64,000 bases of DNA from QHWT01 sp963755695 (GCA_963755695.1 CAVWLB010000002.1:1-64000); one strand, 5' to 3'; shown: positions 8,064-17,040, counted from the stretch's first letter. Program-made: numbers and translations. Notes: generated by a model from the letters alone, not told the origin.

Positions 8064-10380
8064 ATGGGCACGCGACCGACCCGCAGAACGATGGACGTCT
8101 CGTCGTGGTGGCTTCAGGCCGTTGTCCTCACCTTCATTCTTGGGTTTGGCAATCCTGGGGTACCTGGCGATTCGCATCTATCGGGACAGCCCGCCGGTTC
8201 CCGCGCCGGGTCGTCTCGGAGTCGGGGCAAACCGTCTTTACGAGGGACGACATCCGTGCCGGCCAGGAATCGTTCCTCACCTACGGCCTCATGCAGTACG
8301 GTTCCGTCTACGGCCACGGCGCGTATCTCGGACCGGATTTCACCGCCGACTACCTGCACCGATCGGCGCTGGAGATGCGGCGCGCGTATGGCGACACCGC
8401 GGAGGCGGCAGAGCGGGTGCGTCAGGAGCTGCGTCAGAACCGATACGATCCCGCAACCGACGTCCTGACCTGGACAGACGCGCAAGCCGCGGCCTTCGAC
8501 GTCCTGCGCCGGCACTATGAATCGGAAGTTCTGAATCGTTCAGAAAGCGGTGGAGGCGGGCTCGGACCGCACGCCGTGCGGGACCCCGACGTCTCGCGCC
8601 AGATCGTGGCATTCATCGCGTGGACCGCGTGGACGGCCGCCGCGAGGCGCCCTGACAAGCCACATTCGTACACGAACAACTGGCCTCCCGAAGAACTCGT
8701 TGGCAATCACCTGACGCAGGAAGCCGTCGTCTGGAGTGCGCTGTCGATCATCGCCCTCCTGGGCGGAACCGGCCTGCTGCTGGCGCTACTTCGGCCGCTA
8801 TTCGGCGTTCCTTGGCTGGCACGGCGAGGAGAAGCGACGACTGCGATTTCGCGCGCCTTCCGAAATATCGCTGACACCGGCACAACGCGCGACCGCCTGG
8901 TACTTCTTCATCGTCGCCGCGTTGTTCTTCGTGCAGACCCTACTCGGCGGTGCGACCGCGCACTACCACGCGGAAACGGGTGGCTTTTTCGGATATGACC
9001 TGGCCCGCCTGCTTCCGTACAACCTCGCCCGCACGTGGCATCTCCAATTGGGACTGTTCTGGGTGGTCGCCTCGTTTCTCGCGGCGGGGATTTTTCTCGC
9101 GCCGGTGATCTCGGGATCGGAACCGCGTGGCCAGGGCGTTCTCACCGTTGCGCTGCTCGCGCGCGCTGGTCGTGGTGGTGGTGGGCAGCCTCGGCGGTGA
9201 AGCCGCCAGCTACAAGGGGCTGCTCGAAGGCAGCCGCGCGGCCGTTTCTCGGCGCGCAAGGCTGGGAGTATCTCGACCTCGGACGGTTATGGCAGCTGCT
9301 GCTGATCGTGGGCCTGGTGCTCTGGTGCGTGATCGTGTTCCGGGGCCTCCGGCCCACGCTGCAGAGTTGAGCACTTCGGCAATCTCCCCTACCTCTTCTT
9401 CTATAGCGCTCTTTCGATTCCCCTCTTCTACGCGGTCGGGCTCCTCGCCCAGACTCGCACCGATTTCGCGATCGCCGATTTCTGGCGCTTCTGGGTGGTG
9501 CACCTCTGGGTCGAGGATTTCCTGGAGCTGTTCACGACGATCATGGTCGCCTACATCTTCGTGCTGCTGGGAATCGTCTCCACGAAGACCGCGACCCGCG
9601 TCGTCTACCTGGACATCCTCCTGTACTCGTTGGGCGGCGTGGTCGGGACGATGCACCACATGTATTTCAGCGGGACGCCCGCCATCCACATGGCGCTCGG
9701 CGCATTCTTCTCGGCCGCCGAGATTGTGCCGCTGACGTTCCTGACGGTCGAGGCGTGGACGTTCCTTCAACTCGGAGCGCAACAGCAGGAGGGCATTGAC
9801 CGGCTGCAGTTTCCGCATCGCTGGGGTGTCATGTTCCTGGTGGCCGTCGGCTTCTGGAACTTCCTTGGCGCCGGAGTCTTTGGGTTTCTCATCAACCTGC
9901 CCATCGTCAGCTACTACGAGATCGGCACGCAGCTCACGGCCAACCACGGCCACGCCGCCATGATGGGCGTGTACGGCATGCTGGCCGTGTCTCTGCTGGT
10001 CTTCTGCCTGCGTTACTTCCTCCGGCCGGAAGACTGGAGTGAACGCCTGCTGAGTGTTTCATTCTGGGCGCTCAACCTCGGGCTCGCGTGGATGGTGTTT
10101 GCCAACCTCTTTCCGATCGGCGTCTTGCAGCTGGCCGACGTCGTCACGAATGGATATTGGCACGCGCGATCGCTCGAGTTCTTCCAGGAGCACGCCTACC
10201 TGGAATGGCTGCGTCTCCCCGGTGACGTCGCCGTCATTGCGGGAACGCTGCCGTTGGTCTACCTGACGGCCAAGTCGGTGTTGCGCATGAGGCCTCAGAC
10301 GCTCACGCGAGAAGCCGGTGACGGCGGTGTCGAGCGAGGGCCGACTCTTCACGGAAGTGTCCGTGAGTCCGCGAGGGTAG
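8064..10380 (+). pseudogene. norZ: Quinol-dependent nitric oxide reductase, frameshifted
   Basis: Single-subunit qNOR, a haem-copper oxidase relative that reduces NO to N2O in the inner membrane with quinol as donor. The domain order is complete: N-terminal membrane helix, periplasmic segment with SGQTVFTRDDIRAGQ and YGSVYGHGAYLGPDF, then many helices with LTPAQRATAWYF, HHMYFSGTPAIHMALG and the haem-ligand region ANHGHAAMMGVYG. The reading frame changes about seven times (near 8150, 8208, 8805, 9165, 9245, 9365 and 10340). Conserved residues persist on both sides of each break, so this is either a recently broken gene or one with sequencing indels. It starts 1 nt after the glucosidase stop. 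Confidence 0.82.
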
Positions 10381-10385
10381 GTGCG

Positions 10386-10927
10386 ATGAGCGGGACATGG
10401 AGCTGGAGTCCGCCTGTCGATCTCGACTTGTGGATCATCCTCTTCTATGTCGGCGTCGCTGTTGATCGGAGCCAAAATCGTCGAGGTCGTCGCGCGAATG
10501 CATTTCGCGCGTGCTCAGCGTTACGGGGAACACGGCTTCGAATACATCGAACCCCGGGACGCCTATCGGTGCCCGGAGGGCAAATTTCTCGAACTCCACC
10601 GAGTGCACGATGACAAGCGGGTGGCCGTGTATCGAGCCCAAGCCAGCCATTGCCGAGAATGCCGCACTGAAGACGCACTGCACGCCGTCGCCTGACGGCC
10701 GTCTCGTGTACCGGTCGCTGGCCGCATGGGCTGAAACGACCGTCGGCGTGTTTCACCGGTGTGTGTCTGTGGTGATGTTCGCGGCGGCAGTCGGCCTGTG
10801 TATGGTCGCGCTGTGGCGCCGGAGTGGCGAGGCGGGATCAGCATGGGTCGCGGCCGGCCTGTTCGTCGGCGTGGTCCTGATCATTCAGAAAGTCCAGATG
10901 ATTCTCCGGGTCGTTCGAAGCAATTGA
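10386..10927 (+). CDS. Membrane protein with transposase-like four-Cys domain (frameshifted)
   Basis: Starts 5 nt after the norZ stop. Reading across two frame changes (near 10455 and 10670) gives an N-terminal membrane helix (WIILFYVGVA then LIGAKIVEVVA), a soluble middle with Cys in YRCPEGKFLELHRV, HCREC and THCTPSPDGR, then two C-terminal membrane helices around MFAAAVGLCMVAL and VAAGLFVGVVLII. The middle resembles the Cys-rich segment of IS1182-type transposases, where the cysteines are thought to bind zinc. Here it is flanked by membrane helices rather than a DDE core, which suggests reuse in a membrane protein. Function unknown; the tight spacing suggests co-expression with norZ. Confidence 0.6.
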
Positions 10928-11030
10928 CTGGTGAGCAACGGAGCTGGTCCCGGCTGGGGCACCGCTCGACATGTCATGACGGTCCCCAAGTGCGGGTGGT
11001 GACGTCGATACTGACAGGCGGAGGAACGCC

Positions 11031-11632
11031 ATGAACACGCGATCCGCCAGCATTCCTCACATGCCGGCTCGGAACCCATATCTCACCGACAGCGTCTACC
11101 CGATTTCGCACTTCAATCCCGCCGCTACCGATTCGGTGGCGCATGCCGGTCCCACCAAGGGCCGGCTGTTGACCGCGAAAGACATCACGGTGATCCCTAA
11201 TCTCTTCGTGTCCGGTCCCACCGTGAAGAAGGAAGGTGACGCCACGATCGTCATCGCTCCCCGCAGCGACGGACTGCCCAAGATCGACGCGACGCGGGAT
11301 GCCTTCGAGCTCGTGTCGTTCCTGCCGTATCCGGGCTTGGAAGCCCTGTCGGCGAACGCCTCACCGGCGGCGCTCGATGCTGCCCTGGCTGAGGCCGACG
11401 CGGCCGCGCGTGCGAAGGACGAGGCGAACTATGCCTTCAGCCGCCAGGTCTCCAGCCGAATCCGGACGGTTCGGTGGATGTGTATTTCGGATCGAAGCCG
11501 CCTGATGGAAAGCAATCGAACTGGGTGCCAACCGACGCGAATGGACGATTCGAGGCGCTCTTCCGCTTCTATGGACCGGAGAAGCCGCTGTTCGACAAGA
11601 CGTGGATTCTCCCGGACATCGAACAACTCTAA
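11031..11632 (+). CDS. Unknown N-terminal piece joined to a DUF1214 C-terminal tail (frameshifted)
   Basis: Starts at an ATG with GGAGG 6 nt upstream. The first ~140 residues (NPYLTDSVYPISHFNPAA onward) are not confidently recognised; the opening resembles N termini of some secreted propeller-like proteins. After a frame change near 11455 the sequence becomes a DUF1214 ending: DGSVDVYFGSKPPDGKQSNW, then FRFYGPEKPLFDKTW and ILPDIEQL just before the stop. In known proteins that ending follows a DUF1254 domain, but here the DUF1254 gene lies downstream. The piece may therefore be a rearranged remnant. No function is assigned. Confidence 0.5.
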
Positions 11633-11675
11633 CTGACCGCGAGACCGCGCGACACAGTCGCACAGGAGGTGCGTT

Positions 11676-12728
11676 GTGGCAACGACACTCATGTCGGCAG
11701 CAACTCTTACGTCCGAACAGGTCACAGAGGAGCACGCGTACGTCGTCGGCGTCCAGGCGGCGCTGTGGGGGCGTCCGTTTCCCGAATACCTGCACAGCAT
11801 TTACGAAGGCGTGAAGGCAGGAGCCGCGCATCTCAACTACCTGCACAAGTTCTCCGCGTTGAAGACGGCCGCGGACCGCTACGTCAACACGCCGAACAAC
11901 GTCTCGATCGATGCCTACGGTAACGCGGAGGTCGGCACCGAGCCAGTCGTCATCAGCGTCGCCGCACTCCGGGAACCCCGGTGGTACATCGTCCAGATCG
12001 GCGACATGTTCGACGAAATCGTCTACAACATCGGCGGCTCCCGAGGCCCAGAGTCAGGCCTCTTCTGTCTGACGGGTCCCGACTATCACGGGCCGATTCC
12101 CGCCACGATGAAGGAAATCAAGGTGCGGACGAAGCTCGCCGTCGTCGCCAATCGGGTGTTCGTGAAGGGCGAAGCCGATATTCCTGCCGCCCGCGCCCTT
12201 CAGGCCGGCATCCACATGCTGCCGTTGTCGGTCTTCCAGCGACAAGGATTGAAATACGAGATCCCCAAAAGTGATCCCGCCAGCCTCGCGTTCGTGCCGA
12301 CCGCGCCAGAACCGCTTCGACTCTTCGAACAGATCGGATTCGGGATGACGCGCTTCCTCTCCGCGAGCGACGACTACACGGATCCGATGGTGGCGTCGTT
12401 CCATCAGATCGGCCTGAGCGTCGCGAAGGGATTCCAGTGGCAGGCATTAGATGACGCCATGAAGCGAGGGCTGACGCGCGCAGCCGTTACTGCGGAACAG
12501 ATCAACGAAGACGCGTACGCAAATTCAGCGGAGATTGTCAACGGATGGCGCTACTCGATGGGCGGCGGCCGCGCAGGTTATGACCTCGCCCTGCGCGCTG
12601 CCTTCGCCACGCACCTGCTCGGCGCCAATGTTCCCGAGCAGTTGTTCTATCCCAACGTCAGAGTCGTGAGCGAGATTAGGTTGGCAAGGCAGGCAGCTCC
12701 CTCGACAAGGAAGATTGCCGCGCCCTAG
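11676..12728 (+). CDS. DUF1254-domain protein, C-terminal DUF1214 part missing
   Basis: GTG start with AGGAGG 6 nt upstream. The ~350-residue protein has the DUF1254 region (EEHAYVVGVQAALWGRP, WYIVQIGDMFDEIVYNIGG, then LFYPNVRV), but the usual continuation into DUF1214 is absent. After YPNVRV the last ~20 residues (ending STRKIAAP) look unrelated. The stop codon lies 2 nt before the left TA of an IS630-type element, so loss of the C terminus could be linked to that insertion. A DUF1214 tail is present upstream in the previous gene. DUF1254/1214 proteins are of uncertain function and usually exported or cell-envelope linked; no signal peptide is obvious here. Confidence 0.7.
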   Translation: MATTLMSAATLTSEQVTEEHAYVVGVQAALWGRPFPEYLHSIYEGVKAGAAHLNYLHKFSALKTAADRYVNTPNNVSIDAYGNAEVGTEPVVISVAALREPRWYIVQIGDMFDEIVYNIGGSRGPESGLFCLTGPDYHGPIPATMKEIKVRTKLAVVANRVFVKGEADIPAARALQAGIHMLPLSVFQRQGLKYEIPKSDPASLAFVPTAPEPLRLFEQIGFGMTRFLSASDDYTDPMVASFHQIGLSVAKGFQWQALDDAMKRGLTRAAVTAEQINEDAYANSAEIVNGWRYSMGGGRAGYDLALRAAFATHLLGANVPEQLFYPNVRVVSEIRLARQAAPSTRKIAAP

Positions 12729-12730
12729 CC

Positions 12731-13157
12731 TAGTGGCTTGTACTAACGAGTTGTAAATCATATGATGGCGCATGCCATCGACATCGCTTGTGCTGACGAC
12801 CGACCAACGATGCGACCTCGAAGCGCGCGTGCGATCTGGACGCGGCCGTGCGGATGCGGCGCGACGTGCACGGGTCATTCTGCTGCTCGCCGAGGGCTGC
12901 AGCTACGCCGCGATCGCCACGATGACCGGCTGCAGTTCGCGGACGATTGCCCGGTGGAAACAGCGCTTCGCGAAGGACGGTCTGGCGGGATTTGGTTACG
13001 GCGCGGGGCATCTTCACCTCCGTCACCGACCTGCGCCGCAAGCTGATGCGCTATATCAAGCATTACAACGAGACCGCGACGCCCATCCGTTGGTCCTACC
13101 CGGACCCGTCGCGGAGAATCGCATGACCGCTGTACAACTCGTTAGTACGGTCTACTA
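12731..13157. mobile_element. Internally deleted IS630/Tc1-type element
   Basis: A 427-bp unit bounded by TA at both ends (12731-12732 and 13156-13157), as expected for IS630 insertion at TA. Inside are perfect 16-bp terminal inverted repeats, 12740-12755 and 13133-13148, and the similarity continues outward to the TA (TAGT and a few more matches). It carries only the two ends of a transposase gene, the HTH start and the last 39 codons, so it cannot move by itself but could be mobilised by a full copy elsewhere. Confidence 0.8.
12772..13126 (+). pseudogene. IS630-family transposase remnant
   Basis: The N-terminal ~75 codons encode the IS630 helix-turn-helix (LTTDQRCDLEARV, then ARVILLLAEGCSYAAIA and SSRTIARWKQRFAKDGLAGF). 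From about 13007 a different frame encodes the typical C terminus (GIFTSVTDLRRKLMRYIKHY, ending DPSRRIA and a TGA at 13124). The whole DDE catalytic core between them is gone. It lies inside a unit with perfect inverted repeats, so it is the relic of an autonomous element. Confidence 0.75.
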
Positions 13158-13249
13158 GACCAAAGCATAGCCGGTCCAACCCCAAGTGTGATTGTGCGTG
13201 GCGATCGACGGCGCTACGCTCTCTCCGTTTGGAGCAGAGTGGAGGCTAT

Positions 13250-13684
13250 ATGCAGACATCGAATCTGACCATCGTCCTACTGGGGTTCCTCTTCGCCGCA
13301 CCCGCGTTCGGCGCCGATACGAAGATCATCGTCCCCCCAGGCGCCAAGCCCGGTGGCAACTACAGCCGGGGAATCCTGCTCGATCGCACACTGTACATCT
13401 TCGGTCAGACGGGCGAAGACGCGGCTGGAAAGATTCCCAGCGACTTCGAAGCCGAAGTGAAGCAGAGCCTCGACAACATTGGAGCGACTCTCGAGGCGGC
13501 GGGCATGGCGCCGACCGATGTGGTGAGCGTACAGGTGTTCCTGACAGACGCGGTGAAGGTCCAGCAGATGAATGCCGTGTACACGAACTACTTTAAAGAT
13601 CCACGGCCTACACAGACAACCAGTGTGATCGACAAACTGGTGGGACCCGGGAATATCGAGATCACGGTAACAGCCAGAAAGTAG
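13250..13684 (+). CDS. RidA/YjgF-family protein, exported
   Basis: RidA-like protein of 144 residues; cytosolic relatives hydrolyse reactive enamines and imines from amino-acid metabolism. Unlike those it has a signal peptide (MQTSNLTIVLLGFLFAAPAFGA), so it should act in the periplasm. The core is visible in FGQTGEDAAGKI, FEAEVKQSLDNIGATLEAAG, VVSVQVFLTD and PRPTQTTSVI. The conserved catalytic Arg of true RidA (in the IEI.A motif region) is not obvious: the end reads NIEITVTARK. I start at ATG 13250, with GGAGG 4-5 nt upstream. It stands alone, between the IS630 relic and a short damaged gene. Confidence 0.88.
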   Translation: MQTSNLTIVLLGFLFAAPAFGADTKIIVPPGAKPGGNYSRGILLDRTLYIFGQTGEDAAGKIPSDFEAEVKQSLDNIGATLEAAGMAPTDVVSVQVFLTDAVKVQQMNAVYTNYFKDPRPTQTTSVIDKLVGPGNIEITVTARK

Positions 13685-13987
13685 CTGCGAGTCTTGGCGA
13701 ACGGCTTCGGCTCCGTTGACGCGATTCGCGGCCTCAAGGACGCCACGCACGGCGAGCCCGTCGAATGGTTGATCCGCGATCGCTCAGAGCGATACTTGAC
13801 CCATGCCGCGAGCCCATAACACGGTACCGGAGGTTTATCTGAAGGGGCGATGAGCCGCCGATGAAGAACCCGCCGAAGTATCCGCTCGCGCCGATGAAGG
13901 AACTGCGTTCAGCACGCCGAGCAGAACAAGCTGTCGATCGCGCAGGTGATCCTCGCCAACGAGAGTTTGGCGCCCATCGTCGCGTCC
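13685..13987. other. Intergenic region
   Basis: No intact gene is visible. A short plus-strand reading just after the RidA stop (GFGSVDAIRGLKDATHG, then EPVEWLIRDRSERY, about 13697-13800) looks like it could be the remnant of a coding sequence, but I cannot name it. There is no clear terminator or repeat. Confidence 0.35.
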
Positions 13988-14283
13988 TCATCGCAGGTGA
14001 CGCTGCGCGAATGCGAAACCCGATCCGGATTTTAGATACCGCTCGAAAGCCAGAGCGCGTGGCTCGTCCGCGAACTGAACGATCACGTCGTATCCCACGG
14101 TCTGCCATTGCGGGTGTGCGGACACCGACCGGCGTTATGCGCCTCGAGACGCGTTTGCCAGTTGCTGGTCACGCCCGTGTAGTAACGCGTACGATCGGCC
14201 CGACTCCTGAGCACGTAACACAGGACTGTGGTTCCGGCATGCCGCGCCGAATTGCAGCTTCCGATCCACCGCGATTGCTTCAA
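13988..14283 (-). CDS. GIY-YIG nuclease-like small protein (frameshifted)
   Basis: Small single-domain GIY-YIG protein of the YhbQ type. The first frame has VLCYVLRSRADRTRYYTGVT, then NWQTRLEAHNAG; after one frame change near 14100 the family ending appears: ADEPRALAFERYLKSGSGFA followed by FAQRHLR and a stop at 13988. The motif here reads CYVL...YYTG instead of GIY...YIG, as in many small members. The start is uncertain: the in-frame upstream residues MKQSRW use a TTG, with no clear ribosome site. Small GIY-YIG proteins are often linked to DNA repair or mobile elements; this one stands alone. Confidence 0.65.
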
Positions 14284-14850
14284 GTTTCATGAGAGATTTG
14301 TCGAAAAGAGCGCAGATTCGGCAACACACGATCTGACGTCAGGTGCAGATTCTGCGAGTGTGAGGGTTGGGTCTACTTTCGCGGTTCCACCTTTGCCGCT
14401 GAGCGGCTTCGGTGGACAGGTCGCGCTACCTCGTTTGCCACTCGAAGCTCGCTCTGGAATACAGGCGGGCGAAGATGATGATTGGCGACAGGGGCTACTC
14501 GAACAGTCCACCTTCGCGCTGCGCGCTACGGTGGACAACCTTCGCGAGGCTTGCCAACCGTAGCTCACGCTTCCGTTGGCAAGCGTGAGCGAAGGTTGGT
14601 GGACCAGAACTGCGCGAGTTGGAACCAGATCTCGACATGGCTGCTCAGTTTGGAGTCGCTTCGTCATGCCGCGTGATCACGGGCGGTGTCTCGGCCTTCC
14701 TTCTGTTGGACCGAATCCTATGACGCTGGTGGCCACCTTTCTTCCGGCGCATCGCGACTCGCGTGTCGATCCTGTCATCGCTGGTACAGCAGCTGCTCTC
14801 CCTGATTGCCCGTCTGGCGGCGCGACCGAGGCGATGCCGAGCGCGTCACC
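14284..14850. other. Intergenic region with nested hairpin repeats
   Basis: No convincing gene. At about 14503-14606 there is a dense set of related short words: CCACCTTCGCG, GACAACCTTCGCGA, and the reverse-complementary GCGAAGGTTGGTGGACC. Inside lies a perfect 10-bp stem, GCTCACGCTT (14563-14572) with AAGCGTGAGC (14581-14590), around an 8-nt loop. It looks like a dispersed palindromic intergenic element rather than a coding sequence. Confidence 0.45.
14563..14590. repeat. Perfect 10-bp stem hairpin inside a larger palindromic element
   Basis: GCTCACGCTT / AAGCGTGAGC with loop CCGTTGGC. The flanks extend the symmetry: GCCAACCGTA just before it and GCGAAGGTTGG just after it have complementary matches in the 14503-14560 stretch. 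No T-run follows, so a simple terminator is unlikely. It has the look of a REP-like dispersed element. Confidence 0.55.
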
Positions 14851-15570
14851 TCAGCTCGTCTTCTTGGGCTTGAACGCGTCCTTGACCTGCTTGCTGATTG
14901 ACTTGTAGTGCTTATCCATCAACTTCTCTTCATCGTTGGTCAGGATTCTGAATGGCACGCGCACCAGGCTCTTCTCGAACTTCACGTTGAGCCAATGCTG
15001 GCCATACGTGATGCCGCCAGGCACCTTGAAGTAGAGCCGGCCGAGGCAGGCGCGTTGATTACTCAGCTCGATCTCGTCAACCGGCAGCACGCGAGAGGTC
15101 AAGTCGGGGAAGAAGGTGAGCGCGCACGCCCGGCTCGCACTCGGCGGAAAGTAGTTGATCGAGTCGCGCTGGACCTTCTCCCGGTTCTGCAGCGCGGTGG
15201 TGTTGCCCTCCCGGTGCTCGCTGATCGTCGGTAGGGGAATCGTCTTGCCGTCGGGCGTTTCGAGCGACAGCGCGTCACGCTTCAGCCTGTAGTCCGGTGT
15301 GTTGTCGAGCACGGTCACGCCGAACTCGAGGAGCATCCAGTCCTCGCCGACCGACCGGTTGACGAGTTGGTACCCGATGATGACGTAGCCTTCGTTGTTA
15401 TACGCGGCCCGGACGAACTTGCCCTCCATCGTCATGATTTGCGGCACGCCCGGTTTAGGGATCTTCACCTTGGGCGGCTCTTGGGCCTGAGCATCGACTC
15501 GAACCGCGGGGGGCGGCGACACTGAGACCAAGCCGAGGACGAGCAGTAGCAGCGCGTTCTTTGCTTTCAT
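14851..15570 (-). CDS. Exported protein of unknown function
   Basis: 239 residues starting at ATG 15570 (MKAKNALLLLVLGLVSVSPP), a clear signal peptide, with GGAGAG upstream. I do not recognise the family. The mature part looks like a beta-rich fold (FVRAAYNNEGYVIIGYQLVN, then WMLLEFGVTVLDNTPDY) with two Cys (RACALTFF and QRACLGRL) that could form a disulfide. The C terminus is strongly basic and helical (EKLMDKHYKSISKQVKDAFK). It stands alone between two gene-poor stretches. Confidence 0.75.
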   Translation of the reverse strand: MKAKNALLLLVLGLVSVSPPPAVRVDAQAQEPPKVKIPKPGVPQIMTMEGKFVRAAYNNEGYVIIGYQLVNRSVGEDWMLLEFGVTVLDNTPDYRLKRDALSLETPDGKTIPLPTISEHREGNTTALQNREKVQRDSINYFPPSASRACALTFFPDLTSRVLPVDEIELSNQRACLGRLYFKVPGGITYGQHWLNVKFEKSLVRVPFRILTNDEEKLMDKHYKSISKQVKDAFKPKKTS

Positions 15571-15794
15571 GAATCTCTCTCTCCGAGAGTCCGGCAATCC
15601 CGGTTCGTCTCGCTAACTGGCTGTTACAAAGCGAGTGACATGTCTATTGGAGGAGTGGGACCAGGGGACTCTACCCGGTTCGATCCCTGCAACTCGGAGT
15701 TTCTCCGAAATGCCGGAGTGAGGCTGACCCGGCTTCATCGGACACGGCAAGGAGGTTCGTCACACGGCCGTCCGAGACGTGGAGGACCACGGGG
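15571..15794. other. Intergenic region
   Basis: Upstream region of the exported unknown protein. A short GGTTCGATCC near 15680 resembles a tRNA T-arm, but the flanking bases do not pair and no tRNA can be built around it. Nothing else recognised. Confidence 0.4.
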
Positions 15795-15983
15795 CTAGAC
15801 CACCGCTCGAGGCAGTTTCTCTCTCATCATCGAGTGGAATGGTGAATAAGTTCGCTGCACCCTTGCTTCGAGCGCAGCCCGTCCGGTCGCCGGTGCTGCC
15901 GCAATCCGCGCGCGCAGCTTGTTCCGCTTTTTCGCCCGATGTTGACGCAGATGTATGTCGGTGGGGTGATGGCTTGCACTCAT
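15795..15983 (-). CDS. Small basic protein, unknown
   Basis: 62 residues, MSASHHPTDIHLRQHRAKKR onward, rich in Arg and Lys with a helical centre (NKLRARIAAAPATGRAALEA, then RVQRTYSPFH). The main support is a strong ribosome site, GGAGGA 8 nt before ATG 15983; an earlier in-frame ATG at 15989 sits only 1 nt from it. The layout of basic residues resembles small proteins of the DUF6800 kind, but that is only an impression. Possibly a nucleic-acid- or ribosome-binding protein (inference). Confidence 0.5.
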   Translation of the reverse strand: MSASHHPTDIHLRQHRAKKRNKLRARIAAAPATGRAALEARVQRTYSPFHSMMREKLPRAVV

Positions 15984-16272
15984 GATCATGCTCCTCCGAG
16001 CAAACCTATCTCGCCGATGTTCCCGTCAGCTGTTCACAAGTGCACACTGAACCACCAATTTCTCTCGAAGGGTCGATTGCCTTAAGACGCTGCCAGTTGT
16101 CGGACCGGGGCCGGCCCGCCCAGTAACGATCTGTGGCCACGTCGCTTTGGATTGGCAAGGCTAAGGATGGAGGCCACTGCGGCGTTTCTCGTTACCGACT
16201 GAATCGCAGACTGGGCGAGCGATTGCGCACGTGAACGGCGCCGGAGGGTGATCGATTACGATCGTCTTCAGC
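15984..16272. other. Intergenic region
   Basis: Lies between the small basic protein (leftward) and greB (rightward), so it should hold both promoters. I could not pick a convincing -35/-10 pair and see no coding sequence or repeat. Confidence 0.35.
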
Positions 16273-16887
16273 ATGGCGGTCGCGAAGGAGCCGAACCCAG
16301 CAGTCAAAAACTACATCACCCCGGGCGGACTGCAGCGGTTGAAAGACGAGCTGCGGTTCCTGCTCGCCAGAGAACGGCCAGCGGTGACGCAGGTGGTGGC
16401 CTGGGCGGCGAGCAACGGTGATCGCAGTGAGAACGCCGACTACCAGTACAACAAACGGCGGCTGCGTCAGATCGATGGACGCATTCGCTTTCTCACGAAG
16501 CGTATCGACGCGGCGGAAGTGGTGGATCCAGAAGCCGCGCGAAATGGGCGCGCCGCGAGCCATGTGTTCTTCGGAGCGACCGTTCGGTACGCGAACGCCG
16601 CCGGCACCGAGTTGGTGGTGCGCATCGTCGGCGTCGATGAGATCGATCTGGACCGCAACCACATCAGTTGGAAGTCGCCGCTGGGGCGCGCGTTGATGAA
16701 GTCGGGACCAGGGGACGGCGTAGTCCTTCACGCTCCGAGTGGCACCGAGCACCTCCAGGTCCTCGACGTGCGTTACGAGCGCGTCCCAGTGGAACCGTTC
16801 AGCGCACCACTCGGCGCAGAGGCCGCGCCCAAGCCACGTCCTCCTACAAGGACCCGGTCGCTGCGACCGGTGACAGATCCGGAGTGA
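16273..16887 (+). CDS. greB: Transcription elongation factor GreB
   Basis: Rescues backtracked RNA polymerase by inserting its coiled coil into the secondary channel and stimulating transcript cleavage. The N-terminal coiled coil is clear (NYITPGGLQRLKDELRFLLA, then YQYNKRRLRQIDGRIRFLTK), with the catalytic acidic tip in DRSENADY. The FKBP-like C-terminal domain follows (SHVFFGATVRYANAAGTELV, then SPLGRALMKSGPGD). At 204 residues it is longer than the usual ~160 because of a Pro/Arg-rich tail. The long NKRRLRQIDGR helix marks it as the GreB rather than the GreA type. It appears monocistronic. Confidence 0.93.
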   Translation: MAVAKEPNPAVKNYITPGGLQRLKDELRFLLARERPAVTQVVAWAASNGDRSENADYQYNKRRLRQIDGRIRFLTKRIDAAEVVDPEAARNGRAASHVFFGATVRYANAAGTELVVRIVGVDEIDLDRNHISWKSPLGRALMKSGPGDGVVLHAPSGTEHLQVLDVRYERVPVEPFSAPLGAEAAPKPRPPTRTRSLRPVTDPE

Positions 16888-17040
16888 ATGGTCCTCGAAA
16901 GTCGCCAACGGTTACCGATCTGCGTTGGCGAGTGACGCGGCGGTTCAGGAGTCCGCTGCAATGGGCTCTTCCAACAACCGGCGGTTCGATCAATGAAGTG
17001 GGTCGGCGATTTCAGTCGTTTAGAACCAACGACTTGGAGA

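Noticed and set aside
6413..8071. Long open frame antisense to the glucosidase (about 550 codons)
   Set aside because: It mirrors the GC-rich codon pattern of the real gene; the protein is Arg/Val-rich with no recognisable motif.
15640..15720. Possible tRNA on the plus strand (GGTTCGATCC near 15680)
   Set aside because: The bases around the T-loop-like word do not form a stem, and no acceptor or anticodon arm can be drawn.
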